Positions 58,934 through 64,000 of a stretch of 64,000 nt of DNA are shown piece by piece. The stretch comes from Paucisalibacillus globulus DSM 18846 (lineage in GTDB: Bacteria > Bacillota > Bacilli > Bacillales > Amphibacillaceae). Below the pieces are notes generated by a model, which saw only the letters and a program-made list of their open reading frames with translations, was not told the DNA's origin and searched no databases. The stretch covers positions 1 through 64,000 of the forward strand of contig NZ_AXVK01000029.1 in assembly GCF_000482485.1 (NCBI RefSeq), read 5' to 3'. A program made the translations under genes and the position numbers. Position 1 is the stretch's first letter, and every line of letters begins with the position of its first letter.

Positions 58934-59920
58934 ATGCAGAGAGTAGGGCTAGTTGGATTAGGTTATATGGGAAGAGCCCATTTAGAAGCTTACCGGAATA
59001 TAGCTTATGCGGAAGTGGTTGCGATTTGCACACGTAATGGAGATCGTGAGGTAGAGAACCTATCCGACTACAACTTTATTTCAAATTATGAAGAGCTGCT
59101 AATGCGAGATGATATTGATATAGTTGATATTTGTCTTCCAACCTATTTACACGAAGAGTATATTATTAAAGCTGCACGAGCTAAGAAACATATTATTTGT
59201 GAAAAGCCACTAGCTTTATCGGTGGAATCAGTAAAACGAATCGTTGATGAGGTAGAGAAGTGTGGAGTGAAATTGTTTGTTGGGCATATTCTCCGTTTTT
59301 GGCCAGAATACCAAGCAATTAAGGAATATAGTCAGACAGAGAAGTTAAAGGATATTGAAATTGTGCATGCACAGCGATTAGGACAACTACCAACATGGAG
59401 TACTTGGTTTCAACACCCTGAGAAAAGCGGAGGTGCGTTATTTGATCTTCACCTTCATGATATTGATTTTGCTCATTATCTTTTGGGAGAAGTAAAGTAT
59501 GTCTACGCTCAAGGTTCTCAGAATCTGCATGGTGCTTGGAATCATATTATGACAACGCTTACTTTTAAAAGTGGGGCAATAGCCTTTGTTGAAGCTTCCC
59601 ATCGAATGCAGGTAGGATATCCTTTTACCATGACGTTTCGTGCGCAATCAGGTAAAAGCACCTTAGATTTTCGGTTAATAGCTGGGGAAAATATTGAAAG
59701 TGTCCATAACAGTAGTATGGTTTTATATGAAAATGAAAAGCTTACTGAAGTGGATGTTGATGAGGCAGATGCCTTTCAAAATGAACTTTCCCATTTTGTA
59801 ACATGTGTAGAACTTAACCAGGAGGATAAAATAGTGCCATTAGATGACGTTCTATATGTTATCCGATTATTGGAAGCTATTAATCTATCACTTGAAACTG
59901 GTCATGAGGTACATATTTAA
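58934..59920 (+). CDS. Gfo/Idh/MocA family oxidoreductase 2 of the sugar locus
   Basis: A 328-residue paralogue-type dehydrogenase: RVGLVGLGYMGRAHLEAY, HIICEKPLALS, GGALFDLHLHDIDFAHYLLG with the likely catalytic Asp-His pair. Two different members of this family next to a TIM-barrel isomerase recall inositol or 3-keto-glucoside pathways, where one enzyme oxidises and another reduces. GGGGAGGATG precedes ATG. Confidence 0.9.
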   Translation: MQRVGLVGLGYMGRAHLEAYRNIAYAEVVAICTRNGDREVENLSDYNFISNYEELLMRDDIDIVDICLPTYLHEEYIIKAARAKKHIICEKPLALSVESVKRIVDEVEKCGVKLFVGHILRFWPEYQAIKEYSQTEKLKDIEIVHAQRLGQLPTWSTWFQHPEKSGGALFDLHLHDIDFAHYLLGEVKYVYAQGSQNLHGAWNHIMTTLTFKSGAIAFVEASHRMQVGYPFTMTFRAQSGKSTLDFRLIAGENIESVHNSSMVLYENEKLTEVDVDEADAFQNELSHFVTCVELNQEDKIVPLDDVLYVIRLLEAINLSLETGHEVHI

Positions 59921-59977
59921 ATATTGGATTCATTATTTTTACTATATACCAAAATCAAATCTAAGGGGGTTTTAGCA

Positions 59978-60961
59978 ATGAGTAAGTTTTTAAAAGTGTT
60001 TGCTTTATTTGTATTAATTATGGTGCCAGCACTCGCAGCATGTGGATCAGAAGATACTTCAAGTAATGGAGGAGATTCTGGTGATTCCGGTGACTCCGGA
60101 GACAAGTATAAGATTGGTATTTTGGCACCGGCTGTAACACATGGTTGGGTAGCTGCAGTTGCGTATCATGCAGAAGCTCGTGCTAAGGAATTATCTGAAG
60201 AAATTGACTACAAAATCCACACAAGTAGCGATGCATCAGAAATGACTTCTCAATTAGATGACCTAATTACATGGGGAGCGGATGCTATTGTAGCGTTTCC
60301 GCAATGGGAAGGAATGGAAGTTCCAATTCAGCGTGCATTAGATGAAGGAATTGAAGTGGTTAACTTTGATATTGTCATTGATGTTGAAGGTGTATATCGT
60401 GTTGCTGGTGACAACTATGACATGGGTGTCCAAGGTGCTAATTATGTAGTAGACAAGATTGGGACAGAAGGGGAAGTGGTTCTATTAGAAGTACCTTCAT
60501 CTGGTTCTGTATCCGAATTACGTAAAAGCGGGTTCCTAGAAACCATCGAGGAAATTGCTCCAGATATGAATATTCATACGTACGCTACACAGTTTACAAG
60601 AGAAGACGGATTGAAGGATTTTGCAGATATTCTTACAAGCTTAGATAAAATTGATGCTGTATTCTCATTAGATGATGAAACATCAATCGGTGTCTTGCAG
60701 GCAATTAGCGAAGCTGGAAGAACAGATATTCAAGTGGTAACTGGTGGTGGAGGTATGCAAGAATACTTTGAAATGATGCCAGAAAACGAAGATATTTGGA
60801 TTCAATCCGCACTTTACAGCCCAGCAATGGTAAAAGACGCAGTGGATACAGCTGTTAAGATTCTAAAGGGCGAATCTGTTGAAATGGAAACTATCATCCC
60901 TACAACTGTAGTTGATAGAGACAATTATGAAGAGTTCCTTGACTCTGGGTCTCCATACTAA
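59978..60961 (+). CDS. Ribose-type ABC transporter sugar-binding lipoprotein
   Basis: A 327-residue binding protein: signal peptide with lipobox LAAC, a Gly/Asp/Ser linker containing short GDS repeats, then a periplasmic-binding-protein type 1 fold (KIGILAPAVTHGWVAAVAYHAEARAKEL, DAIVAFPQWEGMEVPIQRALDEGIEVV, DAVFSLDDETSIGVLQAISEAG). ATG 59978 is set by AAGGGGG and by the signal peptide; the upstream in-frame ATG at 59924 is unlikely. It hands sugar to the RbsA/RbsC-like proteins encoded next. Ligand unknown. Confidence 0.92.
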   Translation: MSKFLKVFALFVLIMVPALAACGSEDTSSNGGDSGDSGDSGDKYKIGILAPAVTHGWVAAVAYHAEARAKELSEEIDYKIHTSSDASEMTSQLDDLITWGADAIVAFPQWEGMEVPIQRALDEGIEVVNFDIVIDVEGVYRVAGDNYDMGVQGANYVVDKIGTEGEVVLLEVPSSGSVSELRKSGFLETIEEIAPDMNIHTYATQFTREDGLKDFADILTSLDKIDAVFSLDDETSIGVLQAISEAGRTDIQVVTGGGGMQEYFEMMPENEDIWIQSALYSPAMVKDAVDTAVKILKGESVEMETIIPTTVVDRDNYEEFLDSGSPY

Positions 60962-61010
60962 AATGGATATATGGGAGATATTTCCCTGAACAAGTAAGAA
61001 AAAATAAGGG

Positions 61011-61040
61011 GGGGTTATGGCTTAGCTATAGCCCCTTTTT
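61011..61040 (+). terminator. Intra-operon terminator-like hairpin after the binding-protein gene
   Basis: GGGGTTATGGC pairs with GCTATAGCCCC (two G-U pairs) around TTA, then five Ts. Lying inside the transport operon, it probably lets only part of transcription pass, so binding protein exceeds ATPase and permease. Confidence 0.75.
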
Positions 61041-61149
61041 GCAAAAGTCTGTAGTTTAATAGTTTGTTGCATTTAAGGGTTTTACTCATGAAAAGTATGT
61101 TTAAAATACGAAGTAACAAGTTCCTTAGCTTCTTGATTAGGGCACATGC

Positions 61150-61198
61150 TCTGGTTGACAGGGCTCAAGTTACGTCGCATTTTCCATCAATAGACAAA
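61150..61198 (+). repeat. Decayed family 1 relic
   Basis: TTGACAGGGCTCAAGTTACGTCGCATTTTCCATC resembles the copy at 28319 (TGTCACTCCCCGAGTTATGTCGCATTTTGTC). The GGTGCC end is lost. Confidence 0.45.
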
Positions 61199-61257
61199 TG
61201 GAATTTTTAAAACTAGTTATTAAGAATGAATTCACTTTAAAAAGCTTGGGTGATTAC

Positions 61258-62778
61258 ATGAAAATCGAAATGAAAAATATACGAAAATCCTTTGGTAATA
61301 ATGATGTTTTAAAGGATGTTACCTTATCTGTTCAAGGCGGAGAAATATGTGCATTACTTGGAGAGAATGGTGCAGGTAAATCTACATTAATGAACATTCT
61401 TGGTGGAGTTTTACCAACGGATTTAGGAACTATTTTAATCGATGAAAAAGAAGTGAAATTTGAAACACCTGCTGATTCACAGGAAGCTGGCATTGCATTT
61501 ATCCATCAAGAACTAAATTTAATAAATGATCTTCCTATCTATGAAAATATGTTTCTCGGTCGTGAACGCAAGACAAAGAGAGGAAGTCTTGATTTAAAGC
61601 AAATGTACAATAAAACTGCAGAGATTTTTGACCAGATGAACGTGAATTTAGATCCAGGAAAAATGGTTCGGGATTTGGATGCATCTTACAAACAGATTGT
61701 GGAAATCTGCCGTGCGATGATGATGAATGCATCTATTATTATCATGGATGAGCCAACCACTTCTTTAACAGATACAGAGATTGAACGCGTTTTTGAAATG
61801 GTGAGGACGTTAAAAGAGAACAATGTTGGGATTATTTTTATTTCTCATAAATTAAATGAAGTAAAAGAAATTTGTAATAAGTACATTGTTTTACGGGATG
61901 GGAACTTAATATCAAATGGGGATGTAAATAATGTTACGAAAAAAGATTTAGCTAGTTATATGGTGGGTTTTGATGTACGAACCGAGTCATTACGTAGAGA
62001 GTCAAGTGATGAAAAAGTTGGAAAAGAAGTTTTACGTGTGGAAGGTTTAACAGATAATCGCCATTTTCGGGATATTCATTTTACCATTAGAGCTGGTGAA
62101 ATTGTCGGAATAACCGGGCTACTTGGTGATGGACGAAGTGAACTCTTTCAAGCAATCTTCGGTGCGGACCATTATAATTCAGGAAAAATATTGTTAGAAG
62201 GACAAGAGGTAACGATTAAAAGTACTTCTCAAGCAATTAAAAAGGGGATAGCCTACCTACCGCGTAATCGAAAGGAAAATGCCATTCTTAAAGATATGGA
62301 CATCATTGAAAATGCTTCTATTGTAACATGGTCCATGTTTTCAAAACGTGGTGTGATCAACACTTCTAGACACCAGAAGCTATTTGAAGAGCAACGGGAT
62401 TCCCTACGGATTAAAATGGGTGAAATGACAGATAGTATTACAAGCCTTTCAGGGGGAAATCAGCAAAAGGTTGTTTTATCAAAATGGTTAGCAGCTAACC
62501 CTAAAGTATTGATTCTGGATAACCCGACCCAAGGTGTTGATGTTGGTGCAAAGGAAGATATTTACGATATTATTCTAAAACTAGCGGAAGAAAATATTGC
62601 CATTGTTGTGTTATCTAGCGAGGCACAAGAAATTACCCGTGTTTGTGATAGAGCACTTGTCATGTATCATGGGGTAATTCAAGGTGAGGTTTGTGATGAA
62701 ATGATGAATGAACAAACCATCATGAATTTAGCTACAGGTGGGGAAATTGGCGAAGAGAAAGGAGTACACCAACTATGA
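61258..62778 (+). CDS. Ribose-type sugar ABC transporter ATPase (two nucleotide-binding domains)
   Basis: A 506-residue RbsA/MglA-like ATPase. First domain (about 3-240): Walker A GENGAGKS, signature-like DLDASYKQIVEICRAMM, Walker B IIIMDEPTTSLTD. Second domain (about 255-500): degenerate Walker A GLLGDGRSE, signature SLSGGNQQKVVLSKWL, Walker B LILDNPTQGVDVGAKEDIY. That asymmetry is normal for CUT2 importers. ATG 61258 gives the family N-terminus; the upstream TTG/ATG codons lie in relic repeat DNA. Its stop overlaps the permease start by four bases. Confidence 0.93.
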   Translation: MKIEMKNIRKSFGNNDVLKDVTLSVQGGEICALLGENGAGKSTLMNILGGVLPTDLGTILIDEKEVKFETPADSQEAGIAFIHQELNLINDLPIYENMFLGRERKTKRGSLDLKQMYNKTAEIFDQMNVNLDPGKMVRDLDASYKQIVEICRAMMMNASIIIMDEPTTSLTDTEIERVFEMVRTLKENNVGIIFISHKLNEVKEICNKYIVLRDGNLISNGDVNNVTKKDLASYMVGFDVRTESLRRESSDEKVGKEVLRVEGLTDNRHFRDIHFTIRAGEIVGITGLLGDGRSELFQAIFGADHYNSGKILLEGQEVTIKSTSQAIKKGIAYLPRNRKENAILKDMDIIENASIVTWSMFSKRGVINTSRHQKLFEEQRDSLRIKMGEMTDSITSLSGGNQQKVVLSKWLAANPKVLILDNPTQGVDVGAKEDIYDIILKLAEENIAIVVLSSEAQEITRVCDRALVMYHGVIQGEVCDEMMNEQTIMNLATGGEIGEEKGVHQL

Positions 62779-63842
62779 TACCAAATAAGAAATCTAGTTT
62801 AGCAGATTCAGGTCAAGGAAAAAAGACGTTCATAGGGTGGTTTAAACATAAATGGTCCAATGATCCACTTTTTAGTATTCTAATTGCCCTGATTATTATG
62901 GTCATCTTACAAACGTTAACCTTGGGCTTTGATTATCAGTCATTTGGTGAATGGTTCCAATCCTGGAGTAATAACTGGATTAATATTTTACGAAATAATG
63001 CAGGTATAGGAATCGTTGCTTTAGGTATGACCTTTGTTATTATGACAGGGGGAATTGACTTATCTGTTGGTTCAACCTTAGTCATTACTGGAGCTTTTGC
63101 TATGTATCTATTAGATACTGGAGCACAGGGGATACTAGGTGCAGTAGGAATTACTGGTGTTCCTGCTATCATTCTAACGATTGTTTTAGTACTAGTATTT
63201 GGATATCTATTGGGTGCACTAATTGGTGTTTCCATTACAAAAGGGATGGTACCACCATTTATCGCAACACTTGGTGCTATGATGATATTCCGGAGTGTGA
63301 CCCAACATTTTGCACAAGGATATAATACAAAGGTTCCAGTTGAATTTCTGCAAATTTCTAGCTTTAAAATTGGCAACCTTATGATTATGCCGATTATCTA
63401 TTGGGCAATTATCGCATTAATTCTGTATTACGTATCGAAACGAACAACTTTTGGTAGGCAGATTATTGCGGTTGGATCGAATGAAAGAGCGGCAAAGCTT
63501 TCCGGAGTTAATATTAATAAAGTGAAGCTTCGCGTGTATGCCTTAATGGGTCTGTTAGTATCTATTGCTGCGATTATTCAGGTTTCTCGTATTGGTTCGA
63601 TGGACTTTTCAAATGCTGGACGTGGTATGGAGATGGATGCAATTGCCGCAGCTGTTGTTGGTGGGACAAACATGCTTGGTGGCCGCGGCTACATCCTCGG
63701 TACAGTATACGGTATGCTAATCATAGCCGTAATGAATAATCTATTAAATCTATTCGGCGTACCCCCATTCCTCCGAGAAGCCTTTAAAGGCGTCATCGTA
63801 ATTGTCGCAGTACTTTTACAGAGAAAAGAGAAAACAGCCTGA
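62775..63842 (+). CDS. Ribose-type sugar ABC transporter permease (RbsC-like)
   Basis: A 355-residue CUT2 permease with eight to ten membrane helices. Family marks: ALGMTFVIMTGGIDLSVGS, GMVPPFIATLGAMMIFRSVT, IIAVGSNERAAKLSGVN and AAAVVGGTNMLGGRGY. The start ATG overlaps the ATPase stop (ATGA). The N-terminus is longer than usual (about 30 basic residues before the first helix). The gene ends four bases before a family 1 repeat, and it probably closes the operon. Confidence 0.93.
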   Translation: MIPNKKSSLADSGQGKKTFIGWFKHKWSNDPLFSILIALIIMVILQTLTLGFDYQSFGEWFQSWSNNWINILRNNAGIGIVALGMTFVIMTGGIDLSVGSTLVITGAFAMYLLDTGAQGILGAVGITGVPAIILTIVLVLVFGYLLGALIGVSITKGMVPPFIATLGAMMIFRSVTQHFAQGYNTKVPVEFLQISSFKIGNLMIMPIIYWAIIALILYYVSKRTTFGRQIIAVGSNERAAKLSGVNINKVKLRVYALMGLLVSIAAIIQVSRIGSMDFSNAGRGMEMDAIAAAVVGGTNMLGGRGYILGTVYGMLIIAVMNNLLNLFGVPPFLREAFKGVIVIVAVLLQRKEKTA

Positions 63843-63845
63843 TTT

Positions 63846-64000
63846 GGGTGCCTGTCACTTCTCGAAATAACTCGAAAATTGTCGAGCGGTAGAGGAATTA
63901 GACTTCTAGGAATACAAATAAAAAAGTCCATTTCAGCAGATGTATTGAAATGGACTTTTTTTCGACATTATTATACAAAATTCGGGTAGTGACAGGCACC
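63846..64000. repeat. Family 1 inverted pair with internal hairpin, no transposase
   Basis: Left end GGGTGCCTGTCACTTCTCGA with AATAACTCGA and TTGTCGA (63846-63885); hairpin AAAAAGTCCATTTCA with complement (63921-63960); right end TTCGACATTATTATACAAAA and CGGGTAGTGACAGGCACC (63961-64000). The layout equals that around the RAYT gene but without the gene, like a MITE. It reaches the window end. Confidence 0.9.

Noticed and set aside
1-64000. CRISPR array, prophage, IS element other than RAYT, tRNA or rRNA genes
   Set aside because: No regularly spaced direct repeats, phage structural genes, DDE transposases or recognisable tRNA cloverleaf or rRNA motifs were seen by eye.

Overview
The window looks like a low-GC Bacillota chromosome, most likely an Oceanobacillus/Virgibacillus-like member of the Bacillaceae. 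The grounds are AT-rich DNA, strong Shine-Dalgarno (SD) sites, many TTG and GTG starts, sigma-A type promoters, and a gene stock typical of that group (GltT, CidAB, YkvI, SpeD, PspA, PadR, PrkC-like kinase, NlpC/P60 autolysin). No rRNA, tRNA, CRISPR array or prophage was recognised. The genus is inferred, not proven.

Layout. 1-190: the 3' end of a group II intron followed by a palindromic repeat. 313-8123: a zinc-ribbon membrane protein, a LacI regulator with an oligo-1,6-glucosidase, a LysM-NlpC/P60 autolysin, cidAB and a YkvI-like carrier. 8274-8534: a c-di-GMP-I (GEMM) riboswitch whose expression platform covers the SD of a 39-codon gene; a paralogue lies at 44250. 9417-10691: glutamate symporter. 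10822-22019: a large GNAT fusion protein behind an attenuator-like leader, then a sialic-acid operon (lyase, SGNH esterase, ABC importer without ATPase, NanE, NanK, RpiR regulator). 22225-26598: a PadR-controlled MacB-like ABC system with a clear palindromic operator over its promoter. 27003-33204: DUF4230 and SRPBCC proteins, a dipeptide importer without ATPases, a two-repeat membrane-anchored protein and a SET-domain protein.

34009-43804 is the most unusual block: PP2C phosphatase, transmembrane Ser/Thr kinase, a membrane protein with eight exact heptads each carrying a threonine, and a 2172-residue membrane-anchored surface protein. They look like one signalling and surface unit. 45465-47908: amino-acid/amide permease with an acetamidase. 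50734-55579: S-adenosylmethionine decarboxylase divergent from a DUF4178-PspA-DUF4247-DUF350-aminopropyltransferase cluster, which links polyamine chemistry to membrane stress. 55691-63842: a LacI-controlled sugar or polyol locus (isomerase, two Gfo/Idh/MocA oxidoreductases, ribose-type ABC importer).

The window is unusually rich in short dispersed palindromes. Family 1 begins GGTGCCTGTCACTTCCCGA and is associated with a RAYT transposase (49955-50524) that it brackets as an inverted pair. Family 2 is built on GGGGACAGGTTCATTGGC and sits in gaps of the sialic-acid operon. Family 3 is the composite AGAAAAACT...CACATTCG palindrome at 93-187 and 53922-54001. All calls come from reading the sequence; no database search was possible.
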